The notes beneath the pieces are model-generated. The model did no database searches. It saw only the letters and a program-made list of their open reading frames with translations, and was not told the origin of the DNA. Below, one piece after another: positions 12,301 through 23,699 of a stretch of DNA of 64,000 nucleotides. Source of the stretch: Mesorhabditis belari (taxonomy: Eukaryota; Nematoda; Chromadorea; Rhabditida; Rhabditidae). A program made the position numbers and the translations under genes. Location of the stretch: positions 806,001 through 870,000 of the forward strand of contig CAUEEP010000911.1 in assembly GCA_958450365.1 (NCBI GenBank), written 5' to 3'. Numbering within the stretch: position 1 is the first letter of the stretch; the number at the start of each line of letters is the position of its first letter.

Positions 12301-15300
12301 TGAATGTGTCAGCGTTGGGTAATTTCCAGAAGAGGAAAATGTGATTTGACAATTGAAAACTGAAAAACCTACTGCTCATCATCATTTCCAGGTGACATCG
12401 CGCTCGCCGGCGCCTTCGCAAGCCACTATTGGGCGGTTGACAAGAACAAGGATCTCCCGACTTTCCCCGTGTTGAGAGCGCTCACCTTTGCGATCAAGTA
12501 AGAAAAGAATGCTTGAAATCGATGAACAAGGATAGGCTAGGGTGAACCTAGGTCAACGTAGGTCAAGCTAGGTCAAGCTAGGTCAACCTGGGTCAACCTA
12601 GGGCAGCCTAGGGCAGCCTAGGGCAGCCTAGGGCAACCTAGGCAGCTTCTGAACAATCATTAGCTTCTGGACGATAGCAGAGCCCGCGGAACTATAGTAG
12701 CTAGTTCTACCTTAGCCTGAGAGTCTGACCCGACCTGCTAGGAGCTATTTGGCTAACTAAGGCTCTAAGAGCTCTTGCTGATGTTCCCAGAGCTCCAGTC
12801 ACTCTTGATCATGTTCACAGAGCCCCAGGGATACTTGACGATGTTCCCAGAGCTCTAGGCACTCTTGATGATCTTCCCAGAGCTCTAGGCACTCTTGGTG
12901 ATCTTCCCAGAGCTCTAGGCACTCTTGATGATCTTCCCCGAGCTCTAGGCACTCTTGGTGATCTTCCCAGAGCTCCAGGCACACACTTAACGCCAGTGAA
13001 AGTTCCAATCAACTCCAATTCTTCCACACAAAACCTGAATGTCGAATTTCCGTTTGCCCAGAGAGGAATGAACTTGAGCGGCCTTGAGAGTTGGTCTTGA
13101 GAGTTGGGACCAACTTGAGCCTTGAATCCTCGAGCCAATTGGCATGGAAGCAATTCGAATGAACGGTTGGAGTCGAGAAGTCCCATGTAGACACAAAGAA
13201 GATGATTTGGCCTTTGGTGTCATTCGAATTGCCTAAAGTTGGCTCGATTTTTTGGTAAAAAGGTTTTGAAAGCTTTTTATTCTACGCGTTTCTACAAGAG
13301 TTTATAGTTTGATCTTGTAGTTTGTAATGACCATGCTCATGCCCATAAGCCAGGGAAAAGTCTTGAAAACAGCCGGTCGCTAGGTCGAGCAGCCGGTCGG
13401 CAGGTCGGTCGGCAGGTCGGTCGGCTGGTCGGTCGGTAGGTCGGCTGGTCGGTCGGTAGGTCGGCTGGTCGGCTGGCGCGGCGGCCGCTGGCGACGGCAG
13501 GCGGCGGCGGCTGGTCGGCTGGCGACTGGCGGCTGGTCGATCGGCAGGCGGCTGGTCGATCGGCAGGTCGGCTGGTCGATCGGCAGGTCGGCTGGTCGAT
13601 CGGCAGGTCGGCTGGTCGATCGGCAGGTCGGCTGGTCGATCGGCAGGTCGGCTGGTCGATCGGCAGGCGGCTGGCGATCGGCAGGTCGGCTGGTCGATCG
13701 GCAGGTCGGCTGGTCGACGGCAGGTCGGCTGGTCGATCGGCAGGTCGGCTGGTCGATCGGCAGGTCGGCTGGTCGATCGGCAGGTCGGCTGGTCGATCGG
13801 CAGGTCGGCTGGTCGATCGGCAGGTCGGCTGGTCGACGGCAGGTCGGCTGGTCGACGGCAGGTCGGCTGGTCCGGCAGGTCGGCTGGTCGGGCAGGTCGG
13901 CTGGTCGTCGGCAGGTCGGCAGGTCGTGCTGGTCGGCAGGTCGGTCGGCTGGTCGGCAGGTCGGTCGGCTGGTCGGCAGGTCGGTCGGCTGGTCGGCAGG
14001 TCGGTCGGCTGGTCGGCAGGTCGGTCGGCTGGTGGGGTCGGTCGGCTGGTCGGCGCGCGGCTGGTCGGCAGGCGGTCGGCTGGTCGGCAGGCGGCGGTCG
14101 ACGGCAGGCGGCTGGTCGACGGCAGGCGGCTGGTCGATCGGCAGGCGGCTGGTCGACGGCAGGTCGGCTGGTCGACGGCAGGCGGCTGGTCGACGGCAGG
14201 CGGCTGGCGACGGCAGGTCGGCTGGTCGACGGCAGGTCGGCGGTCGATCGGCAGGTCGGCTGGTCGATCGGCAGGCGGCTGGTCGACGGCAGGCGGCTGG
14301 CGATCGGCGGTCGGCTGGTCGACGGCAGGTCGGCTGGTCGATCGGCAGGTCGGCTGGTCGATCGGCAGGTCGGCTGGTCGATCGGCAGGTCGGCTGGTCG
14401 ATCGGCAGGTCGGCTGGTCGATCGGCAGGTCGGCTGGTCGCGGCAGGTCGGCTGGTCGTCGGCAGGTCGGCTGGTCGTCGGCGGTCGGCTGGTCGATCGG
14501 CAGGTCAGCTGGTCGTCGGCGGCGCTGGTCGATCGGCAGGTCAGCTGGTCGGCTAGTCGGTGGGCAGGTCGGTCAGCCGGTCAGCCAGTCGGTCAGCTGA
14601 TGGCTCGGTCAACCCTGAGCACTTTAACAAGTCTGTTACGTCTCAAGAATCGACTAAAACCTGTCCTGACATCCAGTTTGCGCTTTCCGGCTGAAATTTT
14701 CCCTCACTTATCACAAATATCTGGAATATTTTAAGGGAAGTCTGACGGGTAAGAGGTCACAAAAATCTTTGAAAGTACTAGGTCGGGTTTTTCCTAGCGC
14801 AAAGCCTGCACTGACATCCAGTTCCCCCATTCCAGGTACAATCTGGGCTCGTTGGCGTTTGGGAGCCTGATCATCGCCATCGTCAAGTTCATCCGCGTCA
14901 TCCTCGACTATTTAGATAAAAAAGCGGAAGTCACGCAAAACCAGGCGCTAAAATGGATTCTAACGTGAGTTTAAACGCAAGAATTCCCCAAAAAACCCAA
15001 TTTTCCAGCTGTTTGAAGTGCTGTTTTTGGTGTCTCGAGGCAATTCTCAAATTTTTGACGAAAAACGCGTACATTATGGTAAGAAAAATCGCAATTTCAA
15101 AAAAATGCCTTAAAAATTCCCACAAATTCCCTAGTGACATCCAGGATTGAAAATTTTGGCGAAAAAGATCCATCTTAACCGCAGATTTTCAGAAAAAAAC
15201 ATCCAGCTATAAGAAATTTTCAAATTCGAAGCAGATTTCTTTGGAAAATTGTCAAATAGCCTTTGAAAACTTGAATTTTACTCAATCCTGGAGCTCACTT

Positions 15301-18214
15301 GACCCAAAAAACAAAATTGCAGATGGCGATATATGGGCGAAATTTTTTCACCTCAGCCAAGGACAGTTTCATGTTGTTGACGAGGAATTGTATCCGAGTC
15401 GTTGTCATCAATAAAGTCACCTCGTTTCTGCTTTTCATTGGCAAAGCCACGATCACGATTGGGATGGGTGAGTGCGAAAAAATCGATTTATAGAGTTTTT
15501 TGGAAATTTGGGCATCTTTGGCGAAATGATCGATTTCGCTCAAATCCTGTAACAGAATTTTTTTTTAGAATTGTTTTAAGCTTTCAAAAGTTATTCGTTT
15601 ACTTCTGTGACATCCAGAACTCATAGAAAAACGATAAAAACAAAAACTTTCCATATGAAAATCAAAGAAAACCTAGGCAACTTGAAATTTCCAGTCAAGA
15701 GTAGAAATTAGCATTTAAATTAGCATTTTTTGCGTGAATTAGCTCCTGTGACATCCAGAACTCATAGAAAAACGATAAAAACAAAAACTTTTCATAGGAA
15801 AATCAAAGAAAACCCGGGGATCTTGAAATTTGAATTTAAGAAAAGAAATTAGCATTTAAAATTCCCATTTTTGCGTTAGTTATCTTCTGTGACATCCAGA
15901 ACTCATAGAAAAGTTATAAAAACGTAAACTTTCCATATGAAAATCAAAGAAAACCCTGAGATCTTGAAATTTGCCTTTAAAAATTAGCATTTAATTATCC
16001 TTAAAAATTAGCATTTAAAAATTATCCTTAAAAATTAGCATTTTTTAAAATGCCCTTAATTTCCATTTATTTTGCATTAGTTAGCTTCTGTGACATCCAG
16101 AACTCATAGAAAAACGATAAAAACATGAACTTTCCATATGGAAATCAAAGAAAACCCTGAGTTCCTGAAATTTGGATTTAAGAAAAGAAATTAGCATTTA
16201 AAATTCCCATTTTTGCGTTAGCTATCTTCTGTGACATCCAGAACTCATAGAAATATTAGAAAAAATTGGAAATTTCTCTCAAAAACGGATTTTTCTAAGG
16301 CCGGTTTAATTACCCAAGTACTGACCTTATATCGGGGCAGTGTGCCAGGCGCTGTTTTTTTCCGACACAAAAAGAACGCACAAATTTCCTTTCGGAGTTC
16401 AGAACAATCCAGCGCTCGCTATCAGCTTAAGAACCAGCTAGGGGCTAGGTCAAGCTTGAGACCAGACCAGGGCCGACTGGAACACTTGATCATTGTAGAT
16501 TGCATTCAAATGTACCCCTTTTCCAGGTGTGATCGCTTTTTATTGGTTTTCGGGGAAATGGGTGATCAACGGGATCCCGCAAGTTCAACTCTATTACTAT
16601 TTCGTGCCGATTATCATCGTTTTGATCGGATCGTATTTCATCGCCGATCTCTTCTTCGACGTTTATGATATGGCTGTCGATACGACTTTCATTTGCTTCT
16701 GTAAGTGTTTTTGAAGGTTTATAGGCTGCATGGCATTCCCAAGTAAGAAGGGGCTGCCACGCAGTGTCAAAATAACATTAAATCTAAATTTTGCAAGCTC
16801 ATTAAGCGCTGTGCGCTCCAGATTGAAGATCTGAAAAGCGCTTGCATAGCTTTCCTTAGCAGAGTCTGCGTAGCAGCCCCAAGTAAGAAAGGGCTGCCAC
16901 GCAGTGTCAAAATAAGGTTATAATCAATTTTGGAGTGCTCATTAGGCGCTGTGCGTTCCAGATTGAAGATCTAAAAAGCGCTGGCATAGCTTTCCGTAGC
17001 AGAGTCTGCGTAGCAGCCCCAAGTGAGAAAGGGCTGCCACGCAGGGTCTAAATAATGTTAGATCTAATTTTTCAGTGCTCATTAGGCGCTGTGCGCTCCA
17101 GATTGAAGATCTGAAAAGCCCTCAAGCCAGAAGTTCAACTCTTGACTGTCAATAATATAGGAGAAAAATAGGGCTGCCACGCAATGAACTAAAAGATCGT
17201 ATCAATCGTTTTCAAAAGTATTCTTCTTGTACAATGCGCTCCAGCTCAGTTATCTAAGCGTTAATGCGGCAATTTCTTGCATTTAGGCTCGATATTTTTA
17301 CTCAAAATCGTTCCCGGTCATTCGATTTTTTCGATTTCGATTTTTCGATTCGAATTTTTTGCAATTTTTCTTCTCCGATTAGAAATTTGTTTTTAAAAAT
17401 GCGGCTTTTCCCTTTCCCCTTTCAATGCTGATTCATTTTTGTGTTGGTAAAGCAAAAATTTTGTCTATTTTTTGTTCGATCATCATTTTTCGAATTTCTC
17501 TTTTGTGTGAAAATGCCGCCGAATTAATTTTGTCACTTTCGCAAAAAACCGAAAACAAATCATTGCAAAGGGAAAAGTGACATCCAAAATGAGAGATTTT
17601 GTTGAAAAATCCTGTTCGAAGCTGAAGTTTAAGCAAGAAAATGCGGTGAACGAGATCTAGTCGAAAAATTGATGACTATTGGGTTTTCTGAAGAAACTTT
17701 AAGCGATTTGGGCATTATGGAAGGCAACTTAAAGAATTCTAACGGTAGAGTTGGCAAAATTTAACTTTTAGATGCGAAGGATTACGGTAGCTTGAGCACA
17801 AGATAGGGAAAGACGAAAATTTTAAAGATAGCCAGCTAAAATTTTTGGAGTTTTGGCCGATCTGGAAGTCACGAGAGCTAAATAAAAAGTTTAAATTGCG
17901 AAATTTCCAAATTTGACTTTGAGGTCACGGTAGCTTGAGCACAAGATAGGAAAAGACGAAATTTTAAAGATAGCCAGCTAAAATGTTTGAATTTTTGGCA
18001 GATCTGGAAGTCACGAGAGCTAAATAAAAAGTTTAAATTTCGAAATTTCCAACTTTGACTTTGAGATTACGGTAGCTTGAGCATAAAATAGAAATTTGTG
18101 AAAATTTCAGTGGAGGACAGCGAGCAAAACGACGGCAGCCCCGAAAAGCCTTATTTCATGACGCCAAATTTACTGAAGATTCTCGGGAAGAAAAACGAGC
18201 CGACGAAAGCTTGA
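6367..18214 (+). CDS. Choline transporter-like protein (SLC44/CTL family), 18 exons
   Basis: Exons: 6367-6722, 7542-7615, 7731-7824, 7939-8020, 8089-8296, 8778-8931, 8976-9039, 9135-9267, 9827-9946, 10009-10108, 10721-10913, 12136-12247, 12392-12497, 14836-14964, 15009-15078, 15323-15467, 16527-16700, 18111-18214. All phases close and give 805 aa with a TGA stop. The family is multi-pass membrane solute transporters linked to choline. A long proline- and histidine-rich cytoplasmic N-terminus (1-118) leads into TM1 ([17 protein letters not shown], about 120-137). A large cysteine-rich extracellular loop follows (about 150-340, with [12 protein letters not shown] and CVSQCPT). A bundle of membrane segments begins at [14 protein letters not shown]-terminal family blocks are [37 protein letters not shown] and [15 protein letters not shown]. 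Length is somewhat above human SLC44A2, mostly from the N-terminus. Introns range from 44 bp to 2.3 kb and hold many repeats. I cannot assign the exact paralogue. Confidence 0.95.
6770..7375 (+). repeat. Intron 1 array, 141-bp unit, five boxes
   Basis: CTGGAAGTCAC or CTGGAGGTCAC occurs at 6787, 6928, 7069, 7210 and 7351, every step exactly 141 bp. The unit includes GAAATTTCTAGAAGTTGGTG and a copy of the exon 1 edge (ACGAAAAGGTATCCTAAGG), so the exon 1 donor region has been captured in the repeat. Confidence 0.9.
8310..8777 (+). repeat. Intron 5 array, 142-bp unit
   Basis: Boxes at 8468, 8610 and 8752 are each 142 bp apart, in the same family as 5000-6185, with GTAATTGAACCGG halfway between. 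A degenerate box (TTGGAAGGCAC) lies near 8334. Confidence 0.9.
9550..9602 (+). other. tRNA-like B-box element in CTL intron 8
   Basis: GGTTCGACTCC at 9575-9585 is a perfect RNA polymerase III B box, followed by a T-run at 9596-9602. No matching acceptor stem or full cloverleaf can be folded, so this is a decayed tRNA-derived fragment rather than a tRNA gene. Confidence 0.45.
10120..10625 (-). repeat. Intron 10 array, 71-72 bp unit
   Basis: GTGAGCTCCAG-type boxes start at 10229, 10301, 10372, 10443, 10515 and 10586: steps 72, 71, 71, 72, 71. The unit carries CTAGAATCAGCTTAAAACTG. This is half the period seen in other arrays. Confidence 0.9.
10965..11135 (+). repeat. 12-bp minisatellite in CTL intron 11
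   Basis: About 12 copies of GAGCTGGAGGCC with a C/A variant in the last part. The open frame across it is a composition artefact. Confidence 0.9.
11385..11615 (+). repeat. Intron 11 copies of the 142-bp family
   Basis: CTGGATATCAC at 11453 and 11595 (142 bp apart), with GTAATTGAAYCGGYCGG halfway. Confidence 0.85.
11905..12065 (-). repeat. Degenerate telomere-like tract (GCCTAA) in CTL intron 11
   Basis: Runs of GCCTAAGCCTAAGCC mixed with AAGCCAAAGCCAAGGCC and GCCTGAGCC. The core is the complement of the nematode telomere hexamer TTAGGC. Confidence 0.7.
12540..12645. repeat. Short minisatellite, CTAGGTCAA-type
   Basis: Repeats of about 10 bp, first CTAGGTCAA and then CTAGGGCAGC, lie at the start of CTL intron 13. 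Confidence 0.75.
12780..12990. repeat. 30-bp minisatellite in CTL intron 13
   Basis: About seven copies of a 30-bp unit built from CCCAGAGCTCTAGGCACTC and TTGATGATCTT. Confidence 0.85.
13375..14605 (+). repeat. Large GC-rich 20-bp minisatellite in CTL intron 13
   Basis: Around 60 copies of GCAGGTCGGCTGGTCGATCG, with shorter forms lacking GATC and a GGTCGGTCGGCT variant block near 13920-14040. It is much richer in G+C than its surroundings. It leaves two long + strand frames open (224 and 174 codons) made only of repeated G, R, S, A, V and W; I do not regard these as genes. Confidence 0.95.
15590..16260 (-). repeat. Intron 16 array, about 141-bp unit
   Basis: GTGACATCCAGAACTCATAG starts near 15607, 15746, 15887, 16088 and 16229. 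The unit also carries ACGATAAAAACAAAAACTTT and AAAATTAGCATTTAAA. The same family is present in opposite orientation at 22490-23690, on the other side of the gene's 3' end. Confidence 0.9.
16740..17260 (-). repeat. Intron 17 array, 140-bp unit
   Basis: GTGCGCTCCAG or GTGCGTTCCAG at 16811, 16951 and 17091, with a decayed ATGCGCTCCAG at 17234. The unit contains GGGCTGCCACGCAGTGTC and GCGTAGCAGCCCC. Confidence 0.9.
17700..18110 (+). repeat. Intron 17 array, 142-bp unit
   Basis: CTGGAAGTCAC at 17862 and 18004, 142 bp apart, preceded by a decayed copy near 17716. The unit carries CACGGTAGCTTGAGCACAAG. Confidence 0.85.
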
Positions 18215-18324
18215 ATATGTTGAAAATCACTTTTTTTTCACATTTTTCACATATTTTTGTACATACAACCATGGGTGTCCCCTAATCTACTTAAAACTTG
18301 AATCCAGCCTTTAATCTTTGCGAA

Positions 18325-19050
18325 TCCGGTAGTGTGCGCTCCAGCTAGCGTGTTAAACTTTGAATTTTTGTGATATCTCTCTTTTCCGCCATTTTACAGC
18401 CCCAGTCCCAAATCTATCATACTGTAACTTCTAGAAATGCAGATTTCCATCAAATCACTGCACCAATCACTCCGGTGCGCTCCAGCTAGCGTATTAGACT
18501 TTGATTTTCTGCGATATCTTTGTTTTCCGCCATTTTATAGCACCAGCCCCAAATCTATCGTACTGTAACTGCTGGAAATTCAGATTTCTGTCAAACCATT
18601 GTACCAATCACTCCCGTGCGCTCCAGCTAGCGTGTTAGACTTTGAATTTTTGTGATATTTCTCTTTTCCGCCATTTTACAGCCCCAGTCCCAAATCTATC
18701 ATACTGTAACTTCTAGAAATGCAGATTTCCATCAAATCACTGCATCAATCACTCCCGTGCGCTCCAGCTAGCGTATTAGACTTTGATTTTCTGCGATATC
18801 TTTGTTTTCCGCCATTTTATAGCACCAGCCCCAAATCTATCGTACTGTAACTGCTGGAAATTCAGATTTCTGTCAAACCATTGTACCAATCACTCCCGTG
18901 CGCTCCAGCTAGCGTGTTAGACTTTGAATTTTTGTGATATCTCTCTTTTCCGCCATTTTACAGCCCCAGTCCCAAATCTATCATACTGTAACTTCTTAAA
19001 ATTCCGATTTCTGTCAAATCACTGCACCAATCGCTCCCGTGCACTCCAGA
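18325..19050 (-). repeat. 141-bp satellite with alternating A and B units
   Basis: GTGCGCTCCAGCTAGCGT starts at 18334, 18475, 18616, 18757 and 18898, with a truncated sixth box at 19039; every step is 141 bp. Units 1, 3 and 5 share one sequence (TTTTACAGCCCCAGTCCC) and units 2 and 4 another (TTTTATAGCACCAGCCCC), giving a 282-bp higher-order repeat. It begins about 120 bp after the CTL stop codon. Confidence 0.95.
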
Positions 19051-19119
19051 ATCTAGCATTACGACGAAACTTTCGACATTCCATTAATGGCGGCGGAGAA
19101 AATCGAGTAGTCGCCTCAG

Positions 19120-19170
19120 CGACTGGGGAGGGGACTGGGGAGGGGACTGGGGGAGGGGACTGGGGAGGTG
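19120..19170 (+). other. G-run tract with quadruplex potential
   Basis: Repeated GACTGGGGAGGG blocks give many runs of four or five G within 50 bases, enough for stacked G-quartets. Confidence 0.6.
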
Positions 19171-19985
19171 TTGAATAATTCGTGCGCCGCGCTCCCCTTT
19201 TACCCCGCTTATTTACCCACTTTGGGGCAGGGGCTCGATTTTCCTTGGACCTCAGTCTCGCCATTTCCGCCAGTCCTAGGGTCACTCGATACCCAGCCAG
19301 TCTATCCATTTTCTCATTTTCTCATTTTCTCACCTATCCCACTTTTCATGCGCTTTCCCGGCGACGTGCATTCCAGATCGATGATTCCCAAAATATTTTC
19401 CCCATTTGATCAAAAGAATTTCGTTCTTTTTGTCCAAAATCGATTCTCGAAAAATTTTTTTTTTTTTTGCGAATTTACGGGTTTTCTTTTCGTTTTTTTC
19501 ATTTGTGCATTCCAATTTGGGTTTTTTATTTTAACATTTTCTCAGAAATCATTCTAGTCTCGAGATTTTTGCTTGATCGCTAAAATTCGAATCAATATTG
19601 TTCTTTTCTCATCCAAACAAAGTATGAAATCGGCTGTACTTTGAGCTAGTAAACGCCAACGATCTGGCAAACTGAAAACAAAGAAATCAGGGCTAGATGG
19701 CGTGCGTTTACAAAAGAAATTCAGAGCACAAAGTACAAAAACGAAATTTTTTTCGTTTTTGATCGATTCACTAAATGAATATTTGGTATTTATAAAAATT
19801 TGTTTATTTTAAAAATTTGCATTTATTTAATTCAATTTGCATTCATTTATTCAATTTGCATTCATTTATTCAATTTGCATTCATTCCTCATTTATTTTTT
19901 ATTTTTTTCAATTTTTTCTTAAGTGCCTATCTTTTTTAGTGAAAAAAAACGAAAAAATCATCTTTTTTCATCGATTTTTTAAATT
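19171..19985. other. Intergenic DNA without a recognised gene
   Basis: A GC-richer start (19180-19370) gives way to T-rich sequence and direct repeats of CAATTTGCATTCATTTATT at 19820-19890. GTGCATTCCAG occurs at 19367. The 129-codon frame at 19168-19557 has no coding character. Confidence 0.4.
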
Positions 19986-19989
19986 CAAG

Positions 19990-20235
19990 CCATTATTTTG
20001 ATTTCTTAATAAAATTATTAAAGAAATTTTTCGCGAAAACTTTAAATTGGAAGTCACGTAGGTAGAAAAAAAGGTTTTCAAATGGAAAAATTAAATTTAA
20101 AATTTTTCGGAAAGCTGAATCAAAAGCTGAAAAATGAACTGAATCATCAAAATCATCAAAATCATCAAAATCATAAAAAAAAATCAGAAACCCTTTTTCT
20201 ATCATTTCCAATCACTCTGTGCATTCCAGGAAGCG
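19990..20235. repeat. Duplicated segment, copy 1
   Basis: Contains GAAATTTTTCGCGAAAAC, a TTGGAAGTCAC box near 20047, an ATCATCAAA microsatellite, and GTGCATTCCAGGAAGCG. Nearly the same sequence is at 20900-21140. Confidence 0.85.
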
Positions 20236-20865
20236 ATTTGCCGGCGAATCCAGATCGCTCCGATCGGCGAATCGATCAGAATTCACCCATTCTCAATAGC
20301 TACTAACTGGTTATTTTCTAGAATTACTGCAATGGGCTCAGATCGAATCCAGCATATTCTGTGCATTCCAGGAAGCGATTTGCCGGCGAATCCAGATCGC
20401 TCAGATCGGCGAATCGATCAGAATTCACCCATTCTCAATAGCTCCTAACTGGTTATTTTCTAGAATCACTGCAATGGGCTCAGATCGAATCCAGCATATT
20501 CTGTGCATTCCAGGAAGCGATTTGCCGGCGAATCCAGATCGCTCAGATCGGCGAATCGATCAGAATTCACCCATTCTCAATAGCTCCTCACTGGTTATTT
20601 TCTAGAATCACTGCAATGGGCTCAGATCGAATCCAGCATATTCTGTGCCTCCCAGGACCCGAAAAAATCCAAGAAGATCTGCCTGAATCTCGATCAGAGC
20701 TCCAGAATTCACCCATTCTCAATAGCTACTAACTGGTTATTTTCTAGAATCACTGCAATGGGCTCAGATCGAATCCAGCATCTCTTATGCCTCCCAGAAC
20801 TCCAGAAAGTCGAAGAAGATCTGCCCGAATCTCAGTCCTAGCTTCAGAATTCATCCATTCTGAAT
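20219..20865 (-). repeat. 142-bp satellite, about 4.5 copies
   Basis: Box positions are 20219, 20361, 20503 (GTGCATTCCAG), 20645 (GTGCCTCCCAG) and 20787 (decayed), each step 142 bp. The unit carries GATTTGCCGGCGAATCCAG, ATTCACCCATTCTCAATAGC and TTTTCTAGAATCACTGCAAT. Confidence 0.9.
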
Positions 20866-20899
20866 AGGTTCTTGAGGAGAAACACAGGGTTTTCTGGGG

Positions 20900-21140
20900 A
20901 AATTATTATTATAAAATTATTAAAGAAATTTGCGAAAACTTTAAATTGGAAGTCACGTAGGCAGAAAAAAAGGTTTTCAAATGGAAAAATTAAATTAAAA
21001 TTTTTTCGAAAAGCTGAATCAAAAGCTGAAAAATGAGCTGAATCATCAAAATCATTAAAATCATAAAAAAAAAATCAGAAACCCTTTCTCTATCATTTCC
21101 AATCACTCTGTACATTCCAGGAAGCGATTTGCCGGCGAAA
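20900..21140. repeat. Duplicated segment, copy 2
   Basis: Second copy of 19990-20235; GTACATTCCAG near 21110 replaces GTGCATTCCAG. The two copies flank the 142-bp satellite as direct repeats. Confidence 0.85.
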
Positions 21141-21649
21141 ATGCTATAGGTTCTTGAGGAGAAACACTGGGTTTTTTTGGGGAACTCGTGTGGAGGCGGG
21201 GCGAGCGCCTTTCTTTCCTTCCTCTCATTTCGCAACGAAAACAATGACTCACCGAGGATTTTTTTCGCGATTTCGGCTTTCCTGGAACTCATTTCAGCTA
21301 TTTTTACTCATTCTTTGTTAGTCAGACCGCATTTTTTCTCAATCCAATATCGAAATCCGGTGTCTTACGAAATTTTTCAATTTCCATTTAAATTTAGGCC
21401 GAGATTTTATGATTTTCAGTGAAGCTGGATGTCACAGAATGGTTTATAACTAAAATTTACATCATTTTGGCATCATTTGATTTTTTGATTTTTTTGATTT
21501 TTTTTTGGTCAACTTAGTCGAAAAATTTAAAATCAAAATTTTCCGAATGAAATCATCAAATCGACGTTTCGTGTTGTCCAGTTTGACGATTCCAATTGTT
21601 TACAGTTTACAGAAACGTCATTTGGGGTCAGGATTGGGGGCAAAAGGCT

Positions 21650-22130
21650 ATCGAATGAGCTAGGAGATAGGGAGACGGCTAGGAGCTAGGGAAACAAAGC
21701 TAGGAGCTAGAGAAACAGCTAGGAAACAAAGCTAGGAGCTAGGGAAACAGCTGGAGCTAGGGAAACAAGGCTAGGAGCTAGTGAAACAGCTAGGAAACAA
21801 AGCTAGGAGCTAGGGAACCAGCAGGCTAGGAAAGGCAGGAGCTAGGGAAATAGCTAGGAACCAGGGAAACAGCTAGGAGCTAGGAAACAAGGCTAGGAGC
21901 TAGTGAAACAGCTAGGAAACAAAGCTAGGAGCTAGAGAAACAGCTAGGAGCTAGGAAACAAGGCTAAGAGCTAGAGAAACAGCTAGGAGCTAGGGAAACA
22001 AGGCTAAGAGCTAGAGAAACAGCTAGGAGCTAGGGAAACAAGGCTAGGAGCTAAGACACAAGGCTAGGAGCTAGCGAAACAGCTAGGAACCAGGGAAACA
22101 GCTAGGAGATAGGGAAACAATGCTAGAATG
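21650..22130 (+). repeat. About 20-bp minisatellite
   Basis: Around 20 irregular copies of GCTAGGAGCTAGGGAAACAA with insertions of GCTAGGAACCAGGGAAACA. Confidence 0.9.
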
Positions 22131-22489
22131 GTTTGCGGAAGGGAAAAGACAAAGGGAAAAGGCAAAAAGAGGAGAAAGGCTTAAAAGAGTGTGGAAAATG
22201 GTGTCAACTGAATATCCTTTTCTTTATCGCATCGATCTTTCCCTCCCCAAATCCTAATCTTTTAGTTCTCTCAAAATGCCATCTGTCAATGGATTCTGAC
22301 AAAGAATCTCGAATAGATTTTATCGATTTTCTCGATTTTTGCTGTTTTCAGAGTCTTTGTTTTGTTTCTTTTGTTTCTTTTGTTTTTTTTGTTTGTTTTG
22401 TTTCTTTCTTTTGCTTGTTTTAACCGCATAAACGTCTTAATGCTCTTTAAATGCTAATTTCTTTTCTTAATTTCTTTCTTTCTTTTCAA

Positions 22490-23695
22490 ATTTCAAGATC
22501 CGCGGATTTTCTTTGATTTTCATATGGAAAGTTCATGTTTTTATCGTTTTTCTATGAGTTCTGGATGTCACAGAAGCTAACTCATAGAAAATAAATGGAA
22601 ATTGAAAGCATTTAAAAAATGCTAATTTTTAAGTATAATTTTTAAATGCTAATTTTTAAAGGCACATTTTAAGATCCCAGGGTTTTCTTTGATTTCCATA
22701 TGGGAAGTTTATGTTTTTATCGTTTTTCTATGGGTTCTGGATGTCACAGAAGCTAACTAATGCAAAAAATGCTAATTTAAATGCTAATTTCTTCTCTTGA
22801 ATGGAAATTTCAAGTTGCCAGGGTTTTCTTTGATTTTCATATGGGAAGTTTATGTTTTTATCGTTTTTCTATGGGTTCTGGATGTCACAGAAGCTAACTA
22901 ATGCAAAAAAGCTAATTAAATGCAATTCTTCTCTAAATTAAACAGGACCAGGGTTTCTTTGATTTCATATGGGATGTTTATGTTTTATCGTCTTCTATGG
23001 GTTCTGGAGTCACAGAAGCAACAATGCAAAAAATGCTAATTTAAATGCTAATTTCTTCTCTTAAATTTAAATTTCAGGATCTCAGGGTTTTCTTTGATTT
23101 TCATATGGGATGTTTATGTTTTTATCGTTCTTCTATGGGTTCTGGATGTCACAGAAGCTAACTAATGCAAAAAATGCTAATTTAAATGCTAATTTCTTCT
23201 CTTGATGGAGATTTCAAGTTGCCAGGGTTTTCTTTGATTTTCATATGAAAAATTTATGTTTTTATCGTTTTTCTATGAGTTCTGGATGTCACAGAAGCTA
23301 GTTAATGCAAAAAGATGGAAATTGAAAGCATTTAAAACGATTTTTAATTCTTAAGGATAATTTTTAAATGCTAATTTTTAAGCCTAATTTTTAAATGCTA
23401 ATTTTTAAGGATATTTTTAAATGCTAATTTTTAAAGGCACATTTCAAGATCTCAGGGTTTTCTTTGATTTCTATATGGGAAGTTTATGTTTTTATCGTTT
23501 TTCTATGGGTTCTGGATGTCACAGAAGCTAACTAATGCAAAAAATGCTAATTTAAATGCTAATTTCTTCTCTTAAATTTAAATTTCAGGATCTCAGGGTT
23601 TTCTTTGATTTCCATATGGAAAGCTTTTGTTTTTATCGCTTTTCTATGAGTTCTGGATGTCACAGAAGCTAACTAATGCAAAATAAATTAATTCT
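22490..23695 (+). repeat. Array of about eight units, inverted relative to CTL intron 16
   Basis: GTTCTGGATGTCACAGAAGC starts near 22560, 22737, 22878, 23004 (decayed), 23142, 23283, 23512 and 23653. Typical steps are 138-141, with longer steps where TTTTTAAATGCTAATTTTTA spacers have expanded. The unit is the reverse complement of the 15590-16260 family. Confidence 0.9.
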
Positions 23696-23699
23696 TTAA

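Noticed and set aside
13926..14600. 224- and 174-codon frames on the + strand
   Set aside because: They lie wholly inside a 20-bp minisatellite in an intron; the peptides are simple repeats of the unit.
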